From an uncultured Oscillospiraceae bacterium (GTDB lineage Bacteria; Bacillota; Clostridia; Oscillospirales; Oscillospiraceae), in the NCBI GenBank assembly GCA_947625285.1, contig CANQNS010000002.1:62001-126000 (forward strand): DNA of 64,000 nt, given 5' to 3'. Of the stretch, positions 9,848 through 20,648 are shown one piece after another (the first letter of the stretch is position 1; each line of letters begins with the position of its first letter). The translations under genes were made by a program, and so were the position numbers. Under the pieces are notes generated by a model, which was not told the origin of the DNA, ran no database searches, and was given only the letters and a program-made list of their open reading frames with translations.

Positions 9848-9942
9848 GCTTTTCTACTGACTCTGTCACCTCTCCAAAGGAAGCAAATTCGGGAGAGGAT
9901 AGGAAGAAATCAAAAATGGTTATAGAGGGACACCTCCCAAAA
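9848..9942 (-). pseudogene. Degenerate duplicate of the hsdR 5' end
   Basis: Minus-strand reading ITIFDFFLSSPEFASFGEVTESVEK parallels hsdR MTNFDFLLSSPDFASFGEVAASAEK; nucleotide similarity to 9309-9402 is continuous, start codon ATG became ATA. Confidence 0.8.
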
Positions 9943-9950
9943 GAATTTCG

Positions 9951-10775
9951 TCACCGCAAATCTAAAACACGTTCGATTTTCCTTTTCTTCTTCTCTATGA
10001 GTGTAGATACAAACTCTTCATACGATTCTTCAGGATATAAAGGATTTTTTACATATTCATACCCGCCATATCCGCTAGCTAATTGAAGTTTCAATCTTTC
10101 TAAAGCTCTTGCTGCTTGGGCCACGAACGAGTTTTCTTGATCCGTTAACTTGGGAACGGTTGGCTTGATACTGTTGTATAAGACTTTTAGTTGCTCAAAA
10201 TGTTCTTGTAAACTCAACGGTTTCCCTGTTTCTGGGTAAATATATTTTATTCTTCGCTCGAGAATACCGGATAATTCTTCTTCTGTGACCTGTTCATCAG
10301 ATGTTCCACGCCGTATGTAAATGGCGGCTTGTTTTATATTTGTACTTTCCTTTCGAGATATAAATGGTAAAAATTCAGGCGTATCTTCAATGACAAGTAT
10401 TTGGAATTGCTTTCCTATTAATACCTCATATTCAGAAGACTGATAACTATAATCATATACTTCATATTTTAAGTTAGAAGAAATGTACGATTTTACCCAT
10501 GATGAAATCACTTCTTTTGCCTGCAACTCTGGTAAACCATCACAGGAAAAGGTCTTGTCCTCATTTTCGTGTACCCCAAAGACGACGATCCCGCCCCCAT
10601 AGTTGGCCAGAGCAAGCATTAGCTTAGCAAGTTTGTCTTTTTCAATCCATTCTTGCTTAAAGTCAATAGCATTGTGCTCTCCTGTTTCACATTGCAAAAA
10701 CTCTCGAAAATTATCTAGAGTTGGCTCTTGAAGAAGCTGGTATATCATGTCCTTAAACTGTTTAGGGAATTCCAT
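9951..10775 (-). CDS. AlbA_2 (Schlafen/AAA-4-like) putative DNA-binding domain protein
   Basis: Motif IDFKQEWIEKDKLAKLMLALANYGGGIVVFGVHE; clearly AT-rich. Confidence 0.75.
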   Translation of the reverse strand: MEFPKQFKDMIYQLLQEPTLDNFREFLQCETGEHNAIDFKQEWIEKDKLAKLMLALANYGGGIVVFGVHENEDKTFSCDGLPELQAKEVISSWVKSYISSNLKYEVYDYSYQSSEYEVLIGKQFQILVIEDTPEFLPFISRKESTNIKQAAIYIRRGTSDEQVTEEELSGILERRIKYIYPETGKPLSLQEHFEQLKVLYNSIKPTVPKLTDQENSFVAQAARALERLKLQLASGYGGYEYVKNPLYPEESYEEFVSTLIEKKKRKIERVLDLR

Positions 10776-10784
10776 TTCCTCACC

Positions 10785-11831
10785 TCATCCAAAATATTTC
10801 TGCATAAGGCTGTCGAAGAGCAGCTGGGCCTTGTCCAGCGCGCTCTGGGCGGCGGCTTTTGTTTTTTCAACTTGGGTGGCAAAAATAGCAAATTGGTCTT
10901 GACGTGTGATGGTAACTATAGGTATTGCCACCGAGTTTAATGTATTTACTGCCAATCCCGGCTGAGCAGCACCGGTGTGATAGCGGTATAGATCCATTAG
11001 CTGCAAGAGATGAAACAACCAGGTAATATTTGTTTTGACGACTGGTTTTACAAGTACAGCATGTTCTGTCGCATGAAACTGCCCTGTTGCGAGTTGGATA
11101 TTTCCACATAGTGCGCCCTGCCTGCCAATGAGGGGATAATCGCCACTTTGTGTGGCGTCCTTCACATACCCGCGAATACCATTTCCACCGTAGCAAGGGA
11201 TTGGGTACTCTGGACACTGTTCATGAATACTGTCTGCTGGAGTAGTTATCCCGGCTTTCAAATTACATACTTCCCCAAGTTGTGTGGTCGGCAAGTGTAA
11301 ACTATTGTTGATGGGGTCCCCAAACATCTCAACAAACTGGGCTCTGACAAGATCGTCCAGTTCGGTAAGCTGCTGCTTGCGGAGGCCAATTAAACTTAAT
11401 GCCTTATTCAATATAGAAACAATATATTTTTGTTCTGACAATGGAATTACTGGGATTTCCATTTCTCGCATATCTGCTTGGGTCAGTTTCTGACGGGTAG
11501 CACCGTTTACAATAGAGCTTACGTCATAAAGCATTAGCGAGTAACAGAGATAGTCTACGTCTAAACAATCTTTTGGCTTTAAAACATGAGCATGATTATT
11601 CACCCAACACTTCCCTGAAACCCTGTATGCGATGGGCTTTTCTTTAGAGCCAAAATTACCGCCGTCTTCTGCCAACAGCACTAATTCATCATCGAATATG
11701 TACCCCGCAACATGATCTTGAATGCCATTGGCTCCGTAATAAGGATATGGGCCGGGGTCTCTCTCTGAAGCTGTAATTGGGATGCGTTTGCTATCGAGTA
11801 TCTCACATACGTCCCCTAGTTTTGCCATCAC
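10785..11831 (-). CDS. hsdS: Type I restriction specificity subunit S
   Basis: Two TRD halves (KLGDVCEI...YPYYGANGI; QLGEVCNLKAG...IPCYGGNGI) with conserved helices; overlaps hsdM stop. Confidence 0.92.
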   Translation of the reverse strand: MMAKLGDVCEILDSKRIPITASERDPGPYPYYGANGIQDHVAGYIFDDELVLLAEDGGNFGSKEKPIAYRVSGKCWVNNHAHVLKPKDCLDVDYLCYSLMLYDVSSIVNGATRQKLTQADMREMEIPVIPLSEQKYIVSILNKALSLIGLRKQQLTELDDLVRAQFVEMFGDPINNSLHLPTTQLGEVCNLKAGITTPADSIHEQCPEYPIPCYGGNGIRGYVKDATQSGDYPLIGRQGALCGNIQLATGQFHATEHAVLVKPVVKTNITWLFHLLQLMDLYRYHTGAAQPGLAVNTLNSVAIPIVTITRQDQFAIFATQVEKTKAAAQSALDKAQLLFDSLMQKYFG

Positions 11832-13324
11832 AGCATCGCCTCCAACTCCGCCAAGTTTTTGGCGACATCGGCTTCCAGTTGCCTCAATTCCGCCATGATC
11901 TCGCTGGTGGGCGGGTATTCTACCGGGACGTACTCGGTCTTTTTGTACTTGTTGATGGACAGATCATAGTTGTTCCCGGCGATCTCGTCCTTGGGGACAA
12001 GGAAGCTCTGGTCCGTGCGGGCACGGGATTCCTCGGCGGTCAGGTCGTGGAACCGGGCCACGATGTCGGGGATGTCATTTTCCTTCGTGGGCGTGCGCTT
12101 GTCGTCCAGGCTGAAGCCGTCGGCCCGCATGTCGTAAAACCAGACCTTGTCCGTGCCACCGTGGCCGGTCCTGGTGAACACCAGCACGGCGGTGGACACG
12201 CCGGCATAGGGCTTGAACACCCCGGAGGGCATGGAGACCACGGCCTCCAGGCGGTTGTTCTCGATGAGTTCACGGCGGATGTCTTTATGGGCCTTGGAGG
12301 AGCCGAACAGCACCCCGTCCGGGACGATGCAGGCACAGCGGCCGCCCACCTTCAGCATCCGCAGAAACAGCGCCAGAAACAGCAGCTCCGTCTTTTTTGT
12401 CTTGCAGACCTTCAACAGATCCGTGCTGACGATATCCGCGTCCAGACTGCCCTTGAACGGGGGATTTGCCAGAATGAGCGAGTACTTCTCCCGGTCCGGG
12501 TTCTGGTCGCTGAGGCTGTCCCGGTACTCGATGAAGGGGTTGTCCACGCCGTGGGTCATCATGTTCATGGCGCCGATGCGGAGCATGGTCCGGTCCATGT
12601 CGTAGCCGTGGAACATGTGGTTCATGTAGTGGTCCTTGTTCTGCCGGTCAAAAAAGACGTCCGACTTGCGGTTTTCCTTCAAGTAGTCGCTGACGGCCAC
12701 CAAGAAGCCGGAGGTGCCGCAGGCCGGGTCGCAGACCGTGTCGTCCGGCTGGGGCTGGAGCATGTCCACCATCATGCGGATGATGTGCCGGGGCGTGCGA
12801 AACTGGCCATTGACCCCGGCGGTAGAGAGCTTGGACAGCAGATACTCGTATACGTCGCCCCGGATGTCGGCGGACTTGACCTGCTCCATCTGCTCGTAAA
12901 TGCCGTCCATGGCCGTGACTACCTTGTCCAGAATCAGGGGTGTGGGCAGCTTAAAGATGGCGTCGGACATGTACTTGGAATAAGCACTCTCCTTATCGCC
13001 GTGCAGCTCCTTAATGAACGGGAACACCCATTCCTGCACGGTGGTGTACATCTTCCCGGCGGGGAAATCGTGGAACACGCTCCACTTGAGCTGGCTGCCG
13101 TCGATGGTCCGACCGCCGATCTGCACCTCTGAGGGGAACATGCTCGTATAGGGCAGACCCAGCATGGCGCTCTCCCTCGCCCGGAGGTTGTCCGCATCGT
13201 CCAGGTCGTGGATGAACATGAGGTAGGTCATCTGCTCGATCACGTCCAGAGGGTTGGTCAGGCCGCCGGTCCAGAATATCTCCCAGAGGCTGTCTATTTT
13301 ATTTTTCAGTTCTCCAGTCACCAT
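11828..13324 (-). CDS. hsdM: Type I restriction-modification N6-adenine methyltransferase subunit M
   Basis: VCDPACGTSGFLV and ILANPPFKGS motifs. Confidence 0.96.
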   Translation of the reverse strand: MVTGELKNKIDSLWEIFWTGGLTNPLDVIEQMTYLMFIHDLDDADNLRARESAMLGLPYTSMFPSEVQIGGRTIDGSQLKWSVFHDFPAGKMYTTVQEWVFPFIKELHGDKESAYSKYMSDAIFKLPTPLILDKVVTAMDGIYEQMEQVKSADIRGDVYEYLLSKLSTAGVNGQFRTPRHIIRMMVDMLQPQPDDTVCDPACGTSGFLVAVSDYLKENRKSDVFFDRQNKDHYMNHMFHGYDMDRTMLRIGAMNMMTHGVDNPFIEYRDSLSDQNPDREKYSLILANPPFKGSLDADIVSTDLLKVCKTKKTELLFLALFLRMLKVGGRCACIVPDGVLFGSSKAHKDIRRELIENNRLEAVVSMPSGVFKPYAGVSTAVLVFTRTGHGGTDKVWFYDMRADGFSLDDKRTPTKENDIPDIVARFHDLTAEESRARTDQSFLVPKDEIAGNNYDLSINKYKKTEYVPVEYPPTSEIMAELRQLEADVAKNLAELEAML

Positions 13325-13325
13325 G

Positions 13326-14387
13326 TCAATCTCTCTCCCTGTTCCATGTGTACGACGTATAGCGTCCGCCGCCCAATTTGATGATCTCGCCGGACTTCAC
13401 CAGCTCGCTCAGTGCCCGCTGCACCGTGATCTGGGCGATGTCCGGGCACTTTTCCATGATCTCCGCCTTCGTGATCTTCCCCGGTGTCCCCTTGATGATT
13501 TCCCGCACCCGGTCGGGCTTGGAAAGCTCCGGTGCGGTCAGCAGCCGTGCCCGGTCGTTGAACTCCCGGTAGGCCGCTGCCACCACGCCCAGCATGTACC
13601 GGGCAAAGGGGGCGTAGTCGTTGGCGCCATCGTGCCAGCGGTCGGAGCTTTCCTGCAGCGCCTCGTAATAGGTCTCCTTGGACATCTCAATAAGCCGCTC
13701 AATGGAGATATATTTCCCCACGGCATAGCCGGCACGGTACAGGAGCAGCAGCGTAAGCAGCCGGCTCATGCGGCCGTTGCCGTCGTTGAATGGGTGGATG
13801 CAGAGGAAGTCCAGAATGAACATGGGCATGAGCAGCAGCGGGTCCAATGCCGAGTCCCGCAAAGCCGCGTCGTGGGCCGCGCACAGCCGATCCATGGCCT
13901 CGGAGATCTCCCAGGCGGGGACGGGCTGGAAGCGCACGGTCTTGTTCCCGGCGGCGTCTGTTTCCTCAATGATGTTATCAGAGTTTTTATAGTGCCCGCC
14001 AATGGAGAGGCCGCTGTATTTATAGAGATCCCGGTGGAGCTGCAAAATGACGGATGGTCGGAGGGGGATATAGTCGTAGCTCTCATGGATGGCGGCTAGT
14101 ACGTCCCTGTACCCGGCGATCTCCCTCTCGGCGCGGGTCCTGGGCATGGTCTTTTCCCGCGCGATCTTCTTCAGCCGTTCGTCCGAGGTATAGATGCCCT
14201 CGATCTTATTGGATGCCTCCGTGCTCTGGATCCTGGCGATTTCCACCAGCTGCGTGAGCGTGTCGGTCTTGGCCGCCATGAGCTTGGCCTGTTCGCCCTT
14301 GAACTCGTGGATCTGTGATAGCAGCGCCACGATGTCGGGGGAAAGAAGCTGGTCGTATTTGCCTGTGAAGTCGTAGTTTCGCATCAA
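13326..14387 (-). CDS. Fic family protein
   Basis: Fic motif HPFNDGNGRMSR; N-terminal Fic_N-like region; C-terminal winged helix. Confidence 0.93.
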   Translation of the reverse strand: MMRNYDFTGKYDQLLSPDIVALLSQIHEFKGEQAKLMAAKTDTLTQLVEIARIQSTEASNKIEGIYTSDERLKKIAREKTMPRTRAEREIAGYRDVLAAIHESYDYIPLRPSVILQLHRDLYKYSGLSIGGHYKNSDNIIEETDAAGNKTVRFQPVPAWEISEAMDRLCAAHDAALRDSALDPLLLMPMFILDFLCIHPFNDGNGRMSRLLTLLLLYRAGYAVGKYISIERLIEMSKETYYEALQESSDRWHDGANDYAPFARYMLGVVAAAYREFNDRARLLTAPELSKPDRVREIIKGTPGKITKAEIMEKCPDIAQITVQRALSELVKSGEIIKLGGGRYTSYTWNRERD

Positions 14388-14423
14388 TTCAAATCACCTA
14401 AATAATGGAGATTATCTATGCTG

Positions 14424-14453
14424 ATTATATAACTAGAGATACATATCTGTCAA
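14424..14453 (-). promoter_or_regulatory. Putative sigma-A promoter for the fic-hsd operon
   Basis: Minus strand TTGACA-18 bp-TATAAT. Confidence 0.6.
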
Positions 14454-14582
14454 CATTCAATTTAATCATAATTCAGGAAATGATTAAATTAAATATTGCG
14501 GAGGAGAAAAAGTGCCATCGGGACGCAGCGGCCTCTTATATCTGATTTTTCGTAAAATGTGTGGTCAAATGGATATAAAAAT

Positions 14583-14635
14583 CCCCGGAGGGCTTGCAAG
14601 CAAGCCCTCCGGGGTCTTTGCCATCATTCCCACTC
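14583..14635. repeat. Right boundary direct repeat of RM island; includes guaA terminator and last guaA codons
   Basis: CCCCGGAGGGCTTGCAAGCAAGCCCTCCGGGGTCTTTGCCATCATTCCCACTC; TCATTCCCACTC is the reverse complement of guaA ...GAG TGG GAA TGA. Confidence 0.85.
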
Positions 14636-16165
14636 CACGGTGGCGGGGGGTTTGGCGGTGATGTCGTAGACGATGCGGTTGATGCCGGGCACCTCGTTGA
14701 CGATGCGGGTGGAGACCGCGTCCAAAACCTCGTAGGGGATGCGGGTCCAGTCCGCCGTCATGAAATCCGAGGTAGTCACACTGCGCAGAGCCAGGGTGTA
14801 GTCATAGGTCCGGCCGTCGCCCATGACCCCCACCGAGCGCATATCGGTCAGCACCGCGAAATACTGGTCCATGGTCCTTTCCAGATGGGCCTTGGCGATC
14901 TCGTCCCGGAAGATGAAGTCTGCCTGGCGCAGCGTGTCCAGCTTTTCCTTCGTGATGTCCCCGATGACCCGGATAGCCAGGCCCGGCCCCGGGAAGGGCT
15001 GGCGCGTGACCAGATACTCCGGCAGGCCCAGCTCCCGGCCCAGCTGGCGCACCTCGTCCTTGAAAAGCGGCCGCAGCGGCTCGATGATCTCCTTGAAATC
15101 CACATAGTCCGGCAGGCCGCCCACGTTGTGGTGGCTCTTGATCACCGCCGCGTCGCCGGTTCCGGACTCCACCACGTCGGGATAGATGGTGCCCTGGACC
15201 AGATAGTCCACCGCGCCGATCTTTTTTGCCTCCTCCTCGAAGACCCGGATGAATTCCTCGCCGATGATCTTCCGCTTGCGCTCCGGCTCCCGGACGCCGG
15301 CCAGCTTGTCCAAAAACCGCTTCTCGGCGTTGACCCGGACGAAGTGGACGGGCCAGGGGGCGAAGGCCGCCTCTACCTCGTCGCCCTCGTCCTTTCGCAT
15401 CAGGCCGTGGTCCACGAACACGCAGGTGAGCTGACTGCCCACGGCCTCCGCCAGCAGCGCGGCCGCCACGGAGGAGTCCACGCCCCCGGACAGGGCCAGC
15501 AGCGCCTTCCCGCCGCCTATCTTTTCCCGCAGACCGGCCACGGCGGTCTTTTTATAGTCGTCCATGGTCCAGGTCCCGTGGGCGCCGCAGACGTCGTAAA
15601 GGAAGTTTTTCAGCATCTGCGCGCCGTACTCGGTGTGGTTAACCTCCGGGTGATACTGCACGCCGTAAAAGCCCCGGGCCTCGTCGGCAATGGCTACGTT
15701 GGGGCAGTTGTCGCTGTGGGCGGCCAGTGAAAAGCCCTCCGGCACCCGGGCCATATAGTCCCCGTGGCTCATCCAGGTGACGCTTTCGGCGGGCAGGCCC
15801 CGGAACAGCTTACAGCCCGTATCGAAATAGGTGCGGGTCTTGCCGTACTCCCGGGCGGTGTCCTCCTGGGCGGGGGTCACCTGGCCCCCCAGGTGATGGG
15901 CCATCAACTGGCAGCCGTAGCAGATGCCCAGGATGGGCACGCCCAGGCTGAATATCGCCGGGTCCACCTGGGGCGCGCCGGGGGCGTAGACGCTGGCCGG
16001 TCCGCCGGTGAAGATGATGCCGATGGGGTCAAAGGCGCGTATCTCCTCCAGCGTGACGGCATAGCTTTTCAGCTCGCAGTACACATGATGCTCCCGGACC
16101 CGCCGGGCGATGAGCTGGTCATACTGGCCGCCGAAGTCGATTACAAGGACAGCTTCGCGTTTCAT
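14624..16165 (-). CDS. guaA: GMP synthase (glutamine-hydrolyzing)
   Basis: Class I glutamine amidotransferase motif [11 protein letters not shown]-loop [12 protein letters not shown], terminal PPATVEWE. Confidence 0.97.
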   Translation of the reverse strand: MKREAVLVIDFGGQYDQLIARRVREHHVYCELKSYAVTLEEIRAFDPIGIIFTGGPASVYAPGAPQVDPAIFSLGVPILGICYGCQLMAHHLGGQVTPAQEDTAREYGKTRTYFDTGCKLFRGLPAESVTWMSHGDYMARVPEGFSLAAHSDNCPNVAIADEARGFYGVQYHPEVNHTEYGAQMLKNFLYDVCGAHGTWTMDDYKKTAVAGLREKIGGGKALLALSGGVDSSVAAALLAEAVGSQLTCVFVDHGLMRKDEGDEVEAAFAPWPVHFVRVNAEKRFLDKLAGVREPERKRKIIGEEFIRVFEEEAKKIGAVDYLVQGTIYPDVVESGTGDAAVIKSHHNVGGLPDYVDFKEIIEPLRPLFKDEVRQLGRELGLPEYLVTRQPFPGPGLAIRVIGDITKEKLDTLRQADFIFRDEIAKAHLERTMDQYFAVLTDMRSVGVMGDGRTYDYTLALRSVTTSDFMTADWTRIPYEVLDAVSTRIVNEVPGINRIVYDITAKPPATVEWE

Positions 16166-16179
16166 GTTGCACCTCTATG

Positions 16180-16764
16180 TCAAATGTCGTAAGTACGGAT
16201 GATGGTCTCGGCCACGGCCCGGCGGGTGACGCAGCGGTCCATGGCGGTCTTTTCGATGAAGCGGTGGGCCTGCTTTTCGGTCATCTTGAACCGCTGGATC
16301 AACAGCAGCTTGGCCCGGTCAACGACCCGCAGCTCTTCCATCTTCTTCTGCAGGGACGCGGCCCGGGATTCCAGCGCGTGCATCCGATGGGAGAGGGTAG
16401 CCATCATGCCCAGGCTCTGCTTTAAAAGAGACGGATCCACGGGGCTTTGCAGGGCCATGAACCCGTGCTGGTCCGCGTGGCGGCTCACGGCCTCAAAGTC
16501 CTCCGCCTCCGCCAGCAGCAGCACGCCGGACACCCCGTTCTCCGCCGCGGAGGTGGCCAGGGCCATGGCGGCGTCGGAGGGGACGGAGCCGTCTATGACT
16601 ACCACGTCGTAGACCGTCTCGCCCAGCACGTAACCGGCCTCCAGCGGGGAGCAGACGTTCAGCTCCGGGGCGAACCGGTCGGCGGGGAGAAAGGCGGCGA
16701 AATGGGCGGCCGTGTCCCGGGAATCGGTGATGAGCAGAAGCGACGCGTAGGGCCGTGGCTGCAC
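16180..16764 (-). CDS. ANTAR domain response-regulator-like protein (GTG start preferred; ORF open to 16833)
   Basis: C-terminal ANTAR helices (VDRAKLLLIQRFKMTEKQAHRFIEKTAMDRCVTRRAVAETII); AAAGGGGG RBS before GTG at 16764. Confidence 0.8.
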   Translation of the reverse strand: MQPRPYASLLLITDSRDTAAHFAAFLPADRFAPELNVCSPLEAGYVLGETVYDVVVIDGSVPSDAAMALATSAAENGVSGVLLLAEAEDFEAVSRHADQHGFMALQSPVDPSLLKQSLGMMATLSHRMHALESRAASLQKKMEELRVVDRAKLLLIQRFKMTEKQAHRFIEKTAMDRCVTRRAVAETIIRTYDI

Positions 16765-16841
16765 CTTTTCGGACCCCCTTTCATAGAATGGCCGGTAAGC
16801 GAAAGCGTCGGCAAGCGCGCGGGCATCATACATTTATGAAA

Positions 16842-16870
16842 ATTCTACTCACAAAAAACCCGTTTGTCAA
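16842..16870 (-). promoter_or_regulatory. Putative promoter of the ANTAR gene
   Basis: Minus strand TTGACA-17 bp-TAGAAT. Confidence 0.6.
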
Positions 16871-16953
16871 TTTTTTAGGAAAGAATGGGGCAACTGTCAA
16901 TAACCCCCCGAGGGGGGCGGCGGATTTTGTGGGAAATGCCCAGCGCGGGCCTC

Positions 16954-16983
16954 TTGACAGCAGGGGCGCAAATCATGTAAAAT
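16954..16983 (+). promoter_or_regulatory. Putative promoter of glnN
   Basis: TTGACA-18 bp-TGTAAAAT (extended -10). Confidence 0.6.
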
Positions 16984-16993
16984 CAAACCGATG

Positions 16994-17042
16994 AAACGGC
17001 AAAGGCGTCGCGGATATGTTTCCGTATGCCTGTGCCGTTTTT
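16994..17042 (+). terminator. Leader hairpin plus U-tract upstream of glnN (attenuator-like)
   Basis: AAACGGCA (16994-17001) pairs with TGCCGTTT (17033-17040), inner GGCGT/ATGCC and CGGA/TCCG, then T-run. Confidence 0.6.
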
Positions 17043-17085
17043 GCTTTCGCGGCAAGAGCATCATGACAGTAAAGGAGAGGCGTCA

Positions 17086-19179
<2,094 letters not shown>

Positions 19180-19233
19180 AAAGGGGCATGCCCCTTGAGG
19201 CTTGTTTGAAATCTAGAAAACGGAGGGAGACAT

Positions 19234-20241
19234 ATGCTGACCATCCCTGAGGGATACAAAACGGTCCTGGACGTCTATGACACCCAGCAGTGCATCGAGT
19301 TCATCAAGAGCCATTTCCAGTCCAACTTTCGGGCCGCGCTGAATCTGAAGCGGGTCTCCGCGCCCCTGTTCGTCCGGGCCGACACGGGCTTGAACGACGA
19401 TCTCAACGGCGTGGAGCGGCCCGTGAGCTTCGACGTGCCCGCCACCGGGGAGGGGGAGTACCAGATCGTCCACTCCCTGGCAAAGTGGAAACGCTGGGCC
19501 CTGCGCCAGTATGACTTCCGGGTGGGCAACGGCCTGTACACGGACATGAACGCCATCCGCCGGGACGAGCCGGTGCTGGATAACCTCCACTCGGTATATG
19601 TGGACCAGTGGGACTGGGAGAAGATCATCACCGCCGAGCAGCGGAACGTGGACTATCTGAAGTACACGGTGCAGCGGATCGTGGACGCCATCGGCATGAC
19701 CTGCGACGAGGTCCGCTGGGCCTTTCCCCAGATCAAGACCGAGATCTGCCGGGACGTCACCTACATCACCGCCCAGGAGCTGGAGGACCTGTACCCCCAT
19801 CTGGCACCTCCCGAGCGGGAGAACGAATTCACCAAGACCCACGAGACCGTGTTTCTGATGCAGATCGGCAAAAAGCTCCGCTCCGGCCAGCCCCACGACG
19901 GCCGGGCCCCTGACTATGACGACTGGGAGCTGAACGGGGACATCATCGTCCGCAGCCATGTGCTGGACCGGGCCTTTGAGGTGTCCTCCATGGGCATCCG
20001 GGTGGACCCGGCCAGCCTGGATAAGCAGCTGACCGAGGCCGGGTGCGACTACCGGCGTGAAATGCCCTTCCACAAGGCCCTGCTGGCCGGGGAGCTGCCC
20101 CTTACCATCGGCGGCGGCATCGGCCAGAGCCGGCTGTGTATGCTGCTGATGGGCTGCGCCCACATCGGCGAGGTCCAGTCCGGCGTGTGGGATGACGTGA
20201 CCTACGCCGCCTGCCGGGCCGCCGGCATCAATTTGCTCTGA
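19234..20241 (+). CDS. asnA: Aspartate--ammonia ligase
   Basis: AsnA motifs (RVSAPLFVRADTGLNDDLNGVERPVSF; GGGIGQSRLCMLLM). Confidence 0.95.
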   Translation: MLTIPEGYKTVLDVYDTQQCIEFIKSHFQSNFRAALNLKRVSAPLFVRADTGLNDDLNGVERPVSFDVPATGEGEYQIVHSLAKWKRWALRQYDFRVGNGLYTDMNAIRRDEPVLDNLHSVYVDQWDWEKIITAEQRNVDYLKYTVQRIVDAIGMTCDEVRWAFPQIKTEICRDVTYITAQELEDLYPHLAPPERENEFTKTHETVFLMQIGKKLRSGQPHDGRAPDYDDWELNGDIIVRSHVLDRAFEVSSMGIRVDPASLDKQLTEAGCDYRREMPFHKALLAGELPLTIGGGIGQSRLCMLLMGCAHIGEVQSGVWDDVTYAACRAAGINLL

Positions 20242-20263
20242 ACTGTTCCTTCCTGTAAAGCAG

Positions 20264-20291
20264 GGCCCCCGTCCAAACGGACGGGGGCCTT
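20264..20291. terminator. Intrinsic terminator downstream of asnA
   Basis: GGCCCCCGTCC-AAAC-GGACGGGGGCC hairpin. Confidence 0.7.
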
Positions 20292-20314
20292 GTGATGTTC
20301 AGCGGGAAAATCGG

Positions 20315-20560
20315 TCAAACGAATAATTCCTCAAAGCTCACGGCCAGCAGTTCCCGCAGACACTTGAGCTCGTCCGGGTAGATGTGCCGCTGACCGGCTT
20401 CCATCTTGGCAAGAGCGCTGCGGGTGATATCGCAGCCCAGCACCTGCAGCCGGGCGGAAAGCTGCTCCTGGGACAGACCCCTCTCCATCCGCAGCCTTCG
20501 GATGTTCTGCCCAAGCGCCCGCTCGTAAGACATATCCATGCCGATCAACACCTTTCGCAC
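20315..20560 (-). CDS. XRE family helix-turn-helix regulator
   Basis: ALGQNIRRLRMERGLSQEQLSARLQVLGCDITRSALAKMEAGQRHIYPDELKCL. Confidence 0.88.
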   Translation of the reverse strand: MRKVLIGMDMSYERALGQNIRRLRMERGLSQEQLSARLQVLGCDITRSALAKMEAGQRHIYPDELKCLRELLAVSFEELFV

Positions 20561-20606
20561 CGGTTTCGGTGCAGTATGTGTTGATTTTAGGGGATAAATG
20601 CGTTAT

Positions 20607-20630
20607 GATTGCACTTATATAGGTGCAATC
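20607..20630. promoter_or_regulatory. Putative XRE operator (inverted repeat over the start region of the divergent promoter)
   Basis: GATTGCAC-8 bp-GTGCAATC, immediately after TTGATT-17-TATGAT (20581-20609). Confidence 0.5.
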
Positions 20631-20648
20631 ACGCGAAGGAGGAACAAA

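Noticed and set aside
10785-11831. Phase-variable hsdS via recombination
   Set aside because: Only one hsdS, no inverted partial hsdS copies and no adjacent recombinase in the island.
16765-16870. Leaderless transcript for the ANTAR gene (promoter places +1 at about ATG 16833)
   Set aside because: A better start exists at GTG 16764 with AAAGGGGG RBS, where the response-regulator-like domain begins; leaderless initiation is not needed.
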